From: JBECKX01 sp964468475
GTDB lineage: Bacteria; Zixibacteria; MSB-5A5; CAIYYT01
NCBI GenBank assembly: GCA_964468475.1
Contig: CAYXUL010000077.1
Span: 1-14,058 of the forward strand
Reading direction: 5' to 3'
DNA length: 14,058 nucleotides
Below the pieces are notes generated by a model, which did not search any database, was not told the origin of the DNA, and saw nothing but the letters and a program-made list of their open reading frames with translations. Below are positions 6,781 through 12,946 of the stretch, piece after piece; positions within the stretch are counted from its first letter, which is position 1, and every line of letters starts with the position of its first letter. Position numbers and translations under genes: made by a program.

Positions 6781-8267
6781 TACAACTCCCAGCCTCCCAG
6801 AGACTGCCAGGGTGTCGACGCTGCAGTGGAAGCGGTACCACTTGCAGTGTGCGACTCAGTAGCCGTCGCCGCCAGAGCCGCGCCGGCCAGTGCCAGCGAG
6901 ATCTCCTTGTTTTCGTTGCGGGGTTGCCACTCCGGCAGAAATTGATCGAGAAAACCGGTGAACAGATTACCCTTGCGATACTCGGGATGCGACAGCACTT
7001 CAATCAGGAACTCGACATTGTTCTTGATGCCCAACACGCGGTAATCCGTCAGTGCCAGAATCATCCGCTCTGTCGATTCCTCACGATTTGCACCGTAGGT
7101 GATCACCTTCGACATGATTGGATCGTAGAATATCGGTACTTCGCCGCCCGAATAGACACCGCTATCGATTCTGAGATTGGCGCCTGCCGGCTCTCGCAGA
7201 TACACCAGCTTGCCGGCAGAAGGCAGGAAGCCATTGGCAGGATCCTCGGCATATACACGACACTCGGTTGAGTGACCGCGCTGATGGATATCCTCTTGCG
7301 TGAAGGAGAGCTTTTCACCGGAAGCGATCCGAATCTGTTCTTTCACCAGGTCGACTCCGGTTACAAACTCGGTGACCGGATGCTCTACCTGAATGCGTGT
7401 GTTTACCTCAAGGAAATAGAACCTACCATCCTGAAAGAGAAACTCCACCGTCCCAGCGGAGGTGTAATCCGCCGTCTTCGCGGCAGCGACCGCTGCCTCC
7501 CCCATTTCTTTGCGAAGTTCTGGGGTTAGGGCAGGGGAGGGCGTTTCTTCGATAATCTTCTGATGACGCCGCTGAATCGAGCACTCGCGCTCGAAGAGGT
7601 GAACGGTGTTGCCATGCTCATCCGCCATCACCTGAAACTCAATATGACGCGGCCGGCCCAGGTACTTCTCTAGATAAACTGTCTCATCGCCGAACGCAGA
7701 CTTTGCTTCGCGCCTTGCCGCCTCAACCGCATCGAGCAATTCAGCCTCGTCCTCAACGACACGCATTCCTTTGCCACCGCCACCCGCTGCCGCCTTTACC
7801 AGGACAGGGAACCCGATTTTACCTGCTAGCTGCTTGAAATCCTCAAGCTTCCCTGACTTGACCTCACCGCCGGGAACCGTAGGCACTCCAGCGTTCATCA
7901 TCATCGCGCGAGCCTCCAGCTTGTTGCCAAGCGCACGAATTGCTTTCGCAGTGGGACCGATAAACTTCAGTCCGGCATCAGTGACAGCCCTGGCAAACTC
8001 CGCATTTTCAGCGAGGAAGCCGTAGCCCGGATGGACAGCATCACAGCCGGTCGCTCTGGCCGCATCGATGATTCGATCAATGACAAGGTAGCTTTCATTG
8101 GCAGGCGCTGGTCCCAACAGAACTGATTCAGCGGCAGAACGAACATGCAATGCCTGCGTGTCCGCCTCCGAATAAACGGCGACGGTGGGTATTCCCATCT
8201 CGCGTGCCGCGCGCATGATCCGCAGCGCGATTTCACCTCTGTTGGCGACTAGTATTTTCTTCAACAT
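6780..8267 (-). CDS. accC: Biotin carboxylase subunit of an acyl-CoA (probably 3-methylcrotonyl-CoA) carboxylase
   Basis: Uses ATP and bicarbonate to carboxylate the biotin on the carrier subunit. Order of parts: N-terminal domain with ANRGEIALRIMRAA (8-21) and HPGYGFLAEN (79-88); ATP-grasp domain with K116, K158 and the glycine loop AAAGGGGKGMR (159-169), H208 in RHIEFQ, E275, and E287, N289 and R291 in FLEVNTRIQVEHPVTE; then GHSTECRVYAEDP and the C-terminal domain to about residue 450. All the catalytic residues I know from E. coli AccC are present, shifted by at most one. Beyond that lies an Ala/Thr/Ser-rich tail (about 452-484) ending in TPWQSLGGWEL, like the linker after the biotin carboxylase part of fused carboxylase alpha subunits. 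The beta subunit nearby is of methylcrotonyl type, so I infer that substrate; propionyl-CoA is the alternative. A GGTGA lies about eight bases before the ATG. Confidence 0.93.
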   Translation of the reverse strand: MLKKILVANRGEIALRIMRAAREMGIPTVAVYSEADTQALHVRSAAESVLLGPAPANESYLVIDRIIDAARATGCDAVHPGYGFLAENAEFARAVTDAGLKFIGPTAKAIRALGNKLEARAMMMNAGVPTVPGGEVKSGKLEDFKQLAGKIGFPVLVKAAAGGGGKGMRVVEDEAELLDAVEAARREAKSAFGDETVYLEKYLGRPRHIEFQVMADEHGNTVHLFERECSIQRRHQKIIEETPSPALTPELRKEMGEAAVAAAKTADYTSAGTVEFLFQDGRFYFLEVNTRIQVEHPVTEFVTGVDLVKEQIRIASGEKLSFTQEDIHQRGHSTECRVYAEDPANGFLPSAGKLVYLREPAGANLRIDSGVYSGGEVPIFYDPIMSKVITYGANREESTERMILALTDYRVLGIKNNVEFLIEVLSHPEYRKGNLFTGFLDQFLPEWQPRNENKEISLALAGAALAATATESHTASGTASTAASTPWQSLGGWEL

Positions 8268-8282
8268 ATCTTTTCACCGACT

Positions 8283-8308
8283 CGCGGCGTACGTGGGCAT
8301 ACGCCGCG
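8283..8308. repeat. Hairpin CGCGGCGTA / TACGCCGCG
   Basis: Perfect nine-base arms at 8283-8291 and 8300-8308 with an eight-base loop, 16 bases upstream of the accC ATG. If transcribed from liuC it would lie in the accC leader close to the weak ribosome binding site, so it could affect initiation. It could equally be a mobile extragenic palindrome. Confidence 0.6.
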
Positions 8309-8343
8309 CATGGAAGTTTCGACCTACGGTTTTTCTCCTTCAT

Positions 8344-8361
8344 GGCCGAATGAATTCGGCC
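8344..8361. repeat. Hairpin GGCCGAAT / ATTCGGCC
   Basis: Perfect eight-base arms separated by GA, followed by CTACA. On the minus strand this reads TGTAGGGCCGAATTCATTCGGCC, a form typical of short extragenic palindromes. Only one copy is present in the window. Confidence 0.55.
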
Positions 8362-8393
8362 CTACATGAGTCAGATAGAAAAGTCTTTCATCC

Positions 8394-8460
8394 TTAACCC
8401 CTCTTGAGAGGGGTGGGATCGGTAATGGCGCGCGGGCCATTGCCGAGACCGGGGTGTGTT
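8394..8460 (+). repeat. Palindromic intergenic repeat, copy B
   Basis: Same frame as copies A, C and D: CCCCTCT/AGAGGGG hairpin (8398-8404 and 8407-8413), GTGG, a variable inner stem, then GGGGTGTGT. The inner stem here is TCGGTAATGGC facing GCCATTGCCGA, with one wobble pair and a six-base loop, and is quite different in sequence from those of the other copies. Confidence 0.82.
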
Positions 8461-8486
8461 ATTCACTGGTATGACCTTTCGCACCC

Positions 8487-9281
8487 CTACTCCTCTTCCG
8501 GCACCCAATTCGGTTTGCGCTTGTTCAGGAAGGCGTCCATACCTTCCTGGCCCTCCGGCGACTGACGCAAGTCCGCAATCATCCGCGCAGTGTATTCTTT
8601 GAACTGCTCCACGGTTTGCCCCGGCACATTCTGCAGCAGTTCTTTACAGACCTTGATCGCCTCCGGCCCAGACGACAACAGCTTCTGCACCAGGCCGTTA
8701 ACGGTGGCATCAAGCATATCATCCGGAACCGAGCGATTGACCAGCCCCACGCGCTCCGCCGCTTCGCCGTCAATTCGCTCACCGGTAAGAAACAGCTCAC
8801 GCGCACGACCCTCACCGACACGCTTGATCACGTAAGGAGAGATACACGCCGGCACCACACCAATCTTGACCTCACTAAAGGAGAATATCGAACTCTGTGC
8901 GGTGATGGCAATATCAGTGACCGCCACAAAGCCGGTACCGCCGCCGATCGCGGCGCCGTTGATCCGACCAATTACCGGTTTCGGAAATGAATAGATGTCG
9001 TAAAACAAATCCGCCAATCTTCGCGCCTCATCGAGGTTATCTTCGTAGGCTGCGTCCTTGACGCTGCGCATCCAGTTGAGATCAGCGCCCGCGCAGAACG
9101 ATTTGCCCTCGCCGGTGAGAACCACGATGCGCACGTCATCATCCAGCTTCAGTTTCTTGAAAGCAAAGGTAGTCTCATCGATTACCTGGTCGTTAAAAGC
9201 ATTATGCACCTCGGGACGACAGAAGCGGACTTCGGCGACTGCGCCTTTGTTTATCACCTTGACTGTTTTGGAACCGTTCAT
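8487..9281 (-). CDS. liuC: Methylglutaconyl-CoA hydratase (LiuC-type enoyl-CoA hydratase)
   Basis: Crotonase-fold enzyme that reversibly adds water to 3-methylglutaconyl-CoA to give HMG-CoA. The 264 residues match the family. CAGADLNWMR (63-72), ARRLADLFYDIYSFPKP (86-102) and SEVKIGVVPACISPYVI (136-152) are close to what I know of bacterial LiuC proteins. GAAIGGG (109-115) forms part of the oxyanion hole. As in bacterial LiuC, the first of the two glutamates of ordinary enoyl-CoA hydratase is replaced (GGGTGFVA), while the second is kept as E137. The C-terminus ends in acidic residues (VPEEE). The neighbours are both methylcrotonyl-CoA carboxylase subunits, which supports this call over a general enoyl-CoA hydratase. 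I see no strong Shine-Dalgarno before the ATG. Confidence 0.88.
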   Translation of the reverse strand: MNGSKTVKVINKGAVAEVRFCRPEVHNAFNDQVIDETTFAFKKLKLDDDVRIVVLTGEGKSFCAGADLNWMRSVKDAAYEDNLDEARRLADLFYDIYSFPKPVIGRINGAAIGGGTGFVAVTDIAITAQSSIFSFSEVKIGVVPACISPYVIKRVGEGRARELFLTGERIDGEAAERVGLVNRSVPDDMLDATVNGLVQKLLSSGPEAIKVCKELLQNVPGQTVEQFKEYTARMIADLRQSPEGQEGMDAFLNKRKPNWVPEEE

Positions 9282-9325
9282 ATAGATTTGCTCAATTCTT
9301 GGTTTCCTTCAATCGCAGAATTATG

Positions 9326-9378
9326 CACACCCCGTCTCGCCGATAAATCGGGGAGCCACCCCTCTCAAGAGGGGATTT
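9326..9378 (-). repeat. Palindromic intergenic repeat, copy C
   Basis: Read on the minus strand it has CCCCTCT, AGAGGGG, GTGG, an inner stem CTCCCCGA/TCGGCGAG with one mismatch, and AGACGGGGTGTG, matching the frame of copies A and D. It lies 45 bases upstream of the liuC start and points away from copy D. Confidence 0.82.
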
Positions 9379-9435
9379 GAGGTGTCTACTTTGGAAAGCG
9401 AATTCGTCCTTTCAAGCTCGCAACGTCCAATGGCC

Positions 9436-9447
9436 GTCATTCCCGCG
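9436..9447 (+). repeat. Start of a GTCATTCCCGCG-type palindrome, cut by the gap
   Basis: GTCATTCCCGCG runs straight into the N stretch. In many bacterial genomes this phrase opens a palindrome continuing AAAGCGGGAAT. Only half can be seen, so the call is by resemblance. Confidence 0.4.
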
Positions 9448-9547
9448 NNNNNNNNNNNNNNNNNNNNNNNNNNNNNNNNNNNNNNNNNNNNNNNNNNNNN
9501 NNNNNNNNNNNNNNNNNNNNNNNNNNNNNNNNNNNNNNNNNNNNNNN
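9448..9547. other. Assembly gap (100 N)
   Basis: Exactly 100 N between repeat-like sequence on both sides, which suggests that the assembler stopped at repeats and a scaffolder joined the contigs. The true length is unknown. Confidence 0.97.
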
Positions 9548-9550
9548 CTA

Positions 9551-9615
9551 ATTCCCCTCTATTAAGAGGGGTGGATTCCGGTCCCGACTTGTCGGGATCG
9601 GAAGACGGGGTGTGT
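9551..9615 (+). repeat. Palindromic intergenic repeat, copy D
   Basis: ATTCCCCTCT, AGAGGGG, GTGGATTCC, an inner stem and AGACGGGGTGTGT. The inner stem TTCCGGTCCCGAC (9576-9588) faces GTCGGGATCGGAA (9591-9603) around TT, pairing fully if one G-T wobble is allowed. Loop and stem length equal those of copy A, while several bases differ on both sides together. The copy begins three bases after the gap. Confidence 0.85.
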
Positions 9616-9663
9616 CATCAGTCGACGGCTACCCGGGAAGTCAGATTCCAGGAGAATACGCCC

Positions 9664-11271
9664 CTACATCCTGAACACACCAAATTTAGCTTCAGGGATC
9701 GGGCGGTTAAGCGACACCGCGATCGACAACCCCAGCAAATCACGCGTTCTCTTCGGATCGATAATCCCATCATCCCAAATTCGCGCTGTCGAATAATAGG
9801 CGCTCGATTCCATGAGATACTTTTCCAACACCGGACGCTTGAATTCTGCCTCTTCTTCCGGCGTCATCGTGCCGCCCTTCTTCTCGATCGAGCGCTTCTT
9901 TACGGTAGTCAGGACATCCGCGGCCTGCTCACCACCCATCACACAAATTTTGCCATTGGGCCACATCCACAGGAAATTGGGATCATACCCGCGCCCGCAC
10001 ATGGCATAGTTGCCCGCGCCATACGATCCCCCCACGATCACCGTGAACTTCGGTACCTGAGCGTTGGCGACCGCATGCACCAGCTTGGCGCCGTCGCGCG
10101 CAATCCCGCCATGCTCGTATTTCTTGCCGACGATAAAGCCGGTGATGTTCTGCAGGAAGAGCAGCGGGATCTTGCGGATGGCACACATCTCGATGAAATG
10201 CGCACCCTTCAACGAACTCTCACTAAAGAGTACGCCGTTATTTGCCAGAATCCCCACCGGGTAGCCATGTATCCTTGCAAAGCCGCACACCAGGGTTATC
10301 CCATACAATGCCTTGAATTCCTGAAAGCGACTGCCATCCACAATCCGTGCAATCACTTCGCGAATATCATACGGCTGCTTCAGGTCGGCTGGTACTACGC
10401 CATACAACTCTGAGGGATCGTAGTGCGGTTCCTCGACCTCATGTCGATCAATCCGAAACTTCTCGGTGCGGTCGAGCGCTTCCACGATATTGCGTGTAAT
10501 TGACAGCGCGTGAGCATCATCGAGGGCATAGTGATCGGCCGTCCCGGAAATGCGGCAATGCACATCCGCGCCACCAAGTTCCTCGGCAGTCACCGACTCA
10601 CCCGTCGCCGCTTTGACGAGGGGAGGACCTCCAATAAAGATCGTCCCTTGTTCCTTGACGATAATAGCCTCATCCGACATCGCCGGAACATAGGCCCCGC
10701 CCGCGGTACAACTGCCCATTACGCACGCGATCTGTGGGATACCCTCTGCGGATAAAGTTGCCTGATTGTAGAAAATCTTTCCGAAGTGATCCTTATCGGG
10801 GAAAGTGCCCGACTGTTCGGGCAGGAAGATGCCCCCCGAATCCACGAGATAGATGCAAGGGAGCTTGTTCTTGCGGGCAATCTCCTGCGCGCGCACGTGC
10901 TTCTTGATCGTCATCGGGTAGTAGGTACCGCCTTTGACCGTTGCGTCATTCGCGACAACCAACACCTCGCGACCATGCACGACACCGATGCCCGTGACCA
11001 TTCCAGCCGCCGGGGCATCGTTATCGTACATATCCCACGCAGCTAGAGGGGACAATTCTATAAAAGGCGAGTTGTCGTCGAACAACTTCTGCAGACGCTC
11101 ACGCACCGTGAGTTTGCCGCGCTCTTTGTGGCGGTCAATGGCGCGTTGCGGGCCGCCGGGGCGTACCTTCTCCATCCGCTCGCGAAGTTCCTCCACCAGC
11201 TTCTGGTTTTCTTCGAAGTTACGTTTGTAGTCGCCCGACTTCGTATCGATCTTCGATTCAATGCGATACAT
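9664..11271 (-). CDS. mccB: 3-Methylcrotonyl-CoA carboxylase beta subunit (carboxyltransferase)
   Basis: Transfers the carboxyl group from biotin to 3-methylcrotonyl-CoA, giving 3-methylglutaconyl-CoA. At 535 residues it has the length of MCC/LiuB beta subunits. The N-terminal half has RERLQKLFDDNSPF (57-70), GGTYYPMTIKKH (114-125), YLVDSGGIFLPEQ (141-153) and the oxyanion-hole segment SCTAGGAYVPAMSDE (187-201). The C-terminal half has NNGVLFSESSLKGAHFIE (344-361), FLQNITGFIVG (372-382), GGSYGAGNYAMCGRGYDP (414-431) and FLWMWPN (433-439). The NGVLF-to-FIE stretch and the WMWPN motif fit MCC better than propionyl-CoA carboxylase. It lies 47 bases after the DUF35 gene, so it may share a transcript with the HMG-CoA-forming trio. 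The Shine-Dalgarno is weak. A related carboxylase for another 2-enoyl-CoA, for example geranyl-CoA, is possible but less likely. Confidence 0.92.
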   Translation of the reverse strand: MYRIESKIDTKSGDYKRNFEENQKLVEELRERMEKVRPGGPQRAIDRHKERGKLTVRERLQKLFDDNSPFIELSPLAAWDMYDNDAPAAGMVTGIGVVHGREVLVVANDATVKGGTYYPMTIKKHVRAQEIARKNKLPCIYLVDSGGIFLPEQSGTFPDKDHFGKIFYNQATLSAEGIPQIACVMGSCTAGGAYVPAMSDEAIIVKEQGTIFIGGPPLVKAATGESVTAEELGGADVHCRISGTADHYALDDAHALSITRNIVEALDRTEKFRIDRHEVEEPHYDPSELYGVVPADLKQPYDIREVIARIVDGSRFQEFKALYGITLVCGFARIHGYPVGILANNGVLFSESSLKGAHFIEMCAIRKIPLLFLQNITGFIVGKKYEHGGIARDGAKLVHAVANAQVPKFTVIVGGSYGAGNYAMCGRGYDPNFLWMWPNGKICVMGGEQAADVLTTVKKRSIEKKGGTMTPEEEAEFKRPVLEKYLMESSAYYSTARIWDDGIIDPKRTRDLLGLSIAVSLNRPIPEAKFGVFRM

Positions 11272-11318
11272 CTATATGCGGTACTCTTGGGTCTGTAAAA
11301 TCACAACTCAAATGTTAC

Positions 11319-11714
11319 CTAGGCATACACCGGAACAAACTTGTATCCGTACGCCAGCACACCGTGATGACCATCTGTCTGCACGCGACGGAATTCGATC
11401 TGCAATTCCATCCCCGACTTGATTTCCTCAATCGGGATATCCACGATCTGCGCCGTGACATTCACGCCCTCCGGCAGCTCGCAAATACCGAGCGCGTACG
11501 GCGCCTGGTCCTTGAACTGGCTGGCAGGAGTATGGATAACGGTGTAGCTGATCAGCTTGCCCTTGTCGGAAAGCTTGATTGTCTCGAATTCACGGTTCTG
11601 GCATTCCCGACAGATCAAACGATGCGGGAAATAGACTTTGCCGCACTTGGTGCACTTGGCCGCTTCAAGGCGGTAGCGGTGCGGAATTTCGCGATGATAT
11701 CTTGCCGGATTCAT
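11319..11714 (-). CDS. DUF35 zinc-ribbon/OB-fold protein, partner of thiolase and HMG-CoA synthase
   Basis: Small protein of 131 residues with an N-terminal rubredoxin-like zinc ribbon (C21, C24, C35 and C38 in CTKCGKVYFPHRLICREC) and a C-terminal OB-fold (about 48-131). In the archaeal complex known from Methanothermococcus thermolithotrophicus a protein of this family bridges thiolase and HMG-CoA synthase and contributes to the shared CoA-binding site through which acetoacetyl-CoA is passed on; that the same happens here is inferred from the gene trio. The ATG follows the thiolase stop codon directly with no spacer (TAAATG), and GGAGG lies eight bases before it inside the thiolase gene, so translation is likely coupled and stoichiometric. 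DUF35 proteins also accompany other thiolases, so the partner assignment rests on adjacency. Confidence 0.93.
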   Translation of the reverse strand: MNPARYHREIPHRYRLEAAKCTKCGKVYFPHRLICRECQNREFETIKLSDKGKLISYTVIHTPASQFKDQAPYALGICELPEGVNVTAQIVDIPIEEIKSGMELQIEFRRVQTDGHHGVLAYGYKFVPVYA

Positions 11715-12869
11715 TTATGCCACCTCCATCACATGCACGACACAACTGCCACCGGAACCACCCATGTTCTGGGTGACGCCGACCTTGGCGTCCTTGACCT
11801 GGTTATGCGCTTCGCCGCGCAACTGCTGCACGATTTCGATACCCTGCGCGATACCGGTCGCACCAACAGGGTGACCCTTCGACTTCAAACCGCCCGAAGG
11901 GTTAATCGGGTGCTTGCCGTCGATGCGGGTTTCGCCGTTGGCGGCCGCTTCCGCGCCCTTACCGCAGGCGTAAAATCCCATCGACTCGGTGACGATAATT
12001 TCCGCAATCGAGAAACAGTCATGCACCTCGGTCACGTCGATCTCGTGAACATCCTTGCCTGCCATTTTCAGCGCTTTCTGGGAAGCTACCTTAACCGCAT
12101 CGAGGTTGGTCAAGTCGCGACGGTCATGCAGAGCGATCGAGTCGGTTGCCATCGCCGAACCGATGATCTTCACCGGTGCCTTGTCGCTCAACTCTTTGGC
12201 CCGATCGAGCGGGCAGAGGATCATCGCGGCGGCACCGTCGGTGATCGGTGAGCAGTCGAGAATCCGCAGCGGATCGGCGATCATCACCGAGTTGTTGACC
12301 TGTTCGACTGACAGCTTCATCCGATACTGTGCGTTCGGGTTATTGTGGCCATTGTCGTGCGCCTTGACCGGAACCGCCGACAGCTGATCGCGAGTCATCC
12401 CGAAGCGATCCATGTAATTGCGTGCCATCAGCGCATAAAGACCGGGGAAGGTCGCGCCGTGGTAGACTTCGTACTCCTGATCGGCAGCAGTGGCAAGGGC
12501 ATAGGTCGCGCCGTCGCCGGAAACATCGGTCATCTTCTCGACGCCGCCGACCAGCACAATATCACTTATGCCGGAAGCAACTTCGATGAATCCCGCGCGC
12601 AGGGCGCAGCCACCGGAGGCGCACGCCGACTCGACCCGCATCGCGCTTAAGTAGCGCTGACCGAGGTAGTCGGCCATGATCGAGCCGATATGCTCCTGTC
12701 CGACGAACAAGCCGCCAGACATGCAGCCGATATACATATTATCCAATTTGTCGACTTTGGTCTCGTCGAGGGCGTTGAGTGCCGCCTCGACGAACAGATC
12801 GCGGAATGACTTTTCCCAAAGTTCACCCCACGGCTGCAAGCCGACACCAATGATTGCTACATCTCTCAT
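11715..12869 (-). CDS. SCP-x/archaeal-type acetyl-CoA C-acetyltransferase (thiolase)
   Basis: Expected to condense two acetyl-CoA to acetoacetyl-CoA for the HMG-CoA synthase encoded just upstream. The 384 residues fit the SCP-x-like archaeal thiolases. The nucleophile is C83 in RVESACASGGCALR (78-91), with GGVEKMTD (108-115), ITDGAAAMIL, the HDCF motif (H283, C285, replacing the NEAF of classical thiolases), H333 in SKGHPVGATGIAQ and NMGGSGGSC near the end. The last part lacks the CLGGG cysteine motif of the classical thiolase at 5086-6276, as is normal for this class. It begins 77 bases after the HMG-CoA synthase gene with GGAG nine bases before the ATG, and abuts the DUF35 gene. A lone SCP2-type 3-ketoacyl thiolase is the alternative, but the flanking genes argue for the acetoacetyl-CoA role. 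Confidence 0.92.
   Translation of the reverse strand: MRDVAIIGVGLQPWGELWEKSFRDLFVEAALNALDETKVDKLDNMYIGCMSGGLFVGQEHIGSIMADYLGQRYLSAMRVESACASGGCALRAGFIEVASGISDIVLVGGVEKMTDVSGDGATYALATAADQEYEVYHGATFPGLYALMARNYMDRFGMTRDQLSAVPVKAHDNGHNNPNAQYRMKLSVEQVNNSVMIADPLRILDCSPITDGAAAMILCPLDRAKELSDKAPVKIIGSAMATDSIALHDRRDLTNLDAVKVASQKALKMAGKDVHEIDVTEVHDCFSIAEIIVTESMGFYACGKGAEAAANGETRIDGKHPINPSGGLKSKGHPVGATGIAQGIEIVQQLRGEAHNQVKDAKVGVTQNMGGSGGSCVVHVMEVA
11723..11727 (-). promoter_or_regulatory. Ribosome binding site of the DUF35 gene
   Basis: GGAGG sits within the last codons of the thiolase gene, eight bases before the DUF35 ATG. It explains how a gene with no intergenic space can be translated efficiently. 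Confidence 0.65.
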
Positions 12870-12906
12870 CTATTTATCTCCATCTAACATCTATTCATCA
12901 TCAGTG

Positions 12907-12932
12907 GGCGGCAGCCATCTTCGTCTGCCGCC
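12907..12932. repeat. Hairpin GGCGGCAG / CTGCCGCC between HMG-CoA synthase and thiolase genes
   Basis: Perfect eight-base arms (12907-12914 and 12925-12932) with a ten-base loop, starting 14 bases after the HMG-CoA synthase stop in the direction of transcription. No T run follows, so it is a poor terminator. It may protect or tune the transcript, or be another extragenic palindrome. Confidence 0.55.
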
Positions 12933-12946
12933 TTGTTGCCGTCAGC

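Larger units (their letters stand above)
8268..8486. other. Spacer liuC-accC built largely of palindromes
   Basis: These 219 bases contain three unrelated palindromic elements in a row (8283-8308, 8344-8361, 8394-8460) and no open frame that I recognise. Transcripts from liuC into accC would have to pass all three. Confidence 0.6.
9282..9663. other. Spacer mccB-liuC with inverted repeats and an assembly gap
   Basis: No gene is recognisable. Copies C and D of the palindromic repeat face opposite ways on the two sides of the 100-N gap, and the sequence just left of the gap, GTCATTCCCGCG, is the beginning of another common palindrome. Bases 9379-9435 and 9616-9663 show nothing I can name. Material of unknown length, possibly including a gene, may be missing. 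Confidence 0.6.

Noticed and set aside
6780..8267. Biotin carboxylase as part of fatty-acid-synthesis acetyl-CoA carboxylase or pyruvate carboxylase
   Set aside because: The Ala/Thr-rich tail, a following carrier-type start and the nearby methylcrotonyl-type carboxyltransferase point to an acyl-CoA carboxylase; no accB/accA/accD or pyruvate carboxyltransferase domain is present.
8283..9615. Clustered repeats as a CRISPR array
   Set aside because: Copies are few, irregularly spaced, inverted relative to one another and internally palindromic; there are no regular spacers and no cas genes.
9382..10413. A 343-codon plus-strand frame running through the N gap
   Set aside because: Its length is inflated by undetermined codons, and the rest is antisense to the carboxylase beta subunit.
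11364..12251. A 295-codon open frame on the plus strand
   Set aside because: It lies opposite the DUF35 and thiolase genes, both with full motif sets; its translation shows no family features and is the typical antisense shadow of GC-rich coding DNA.
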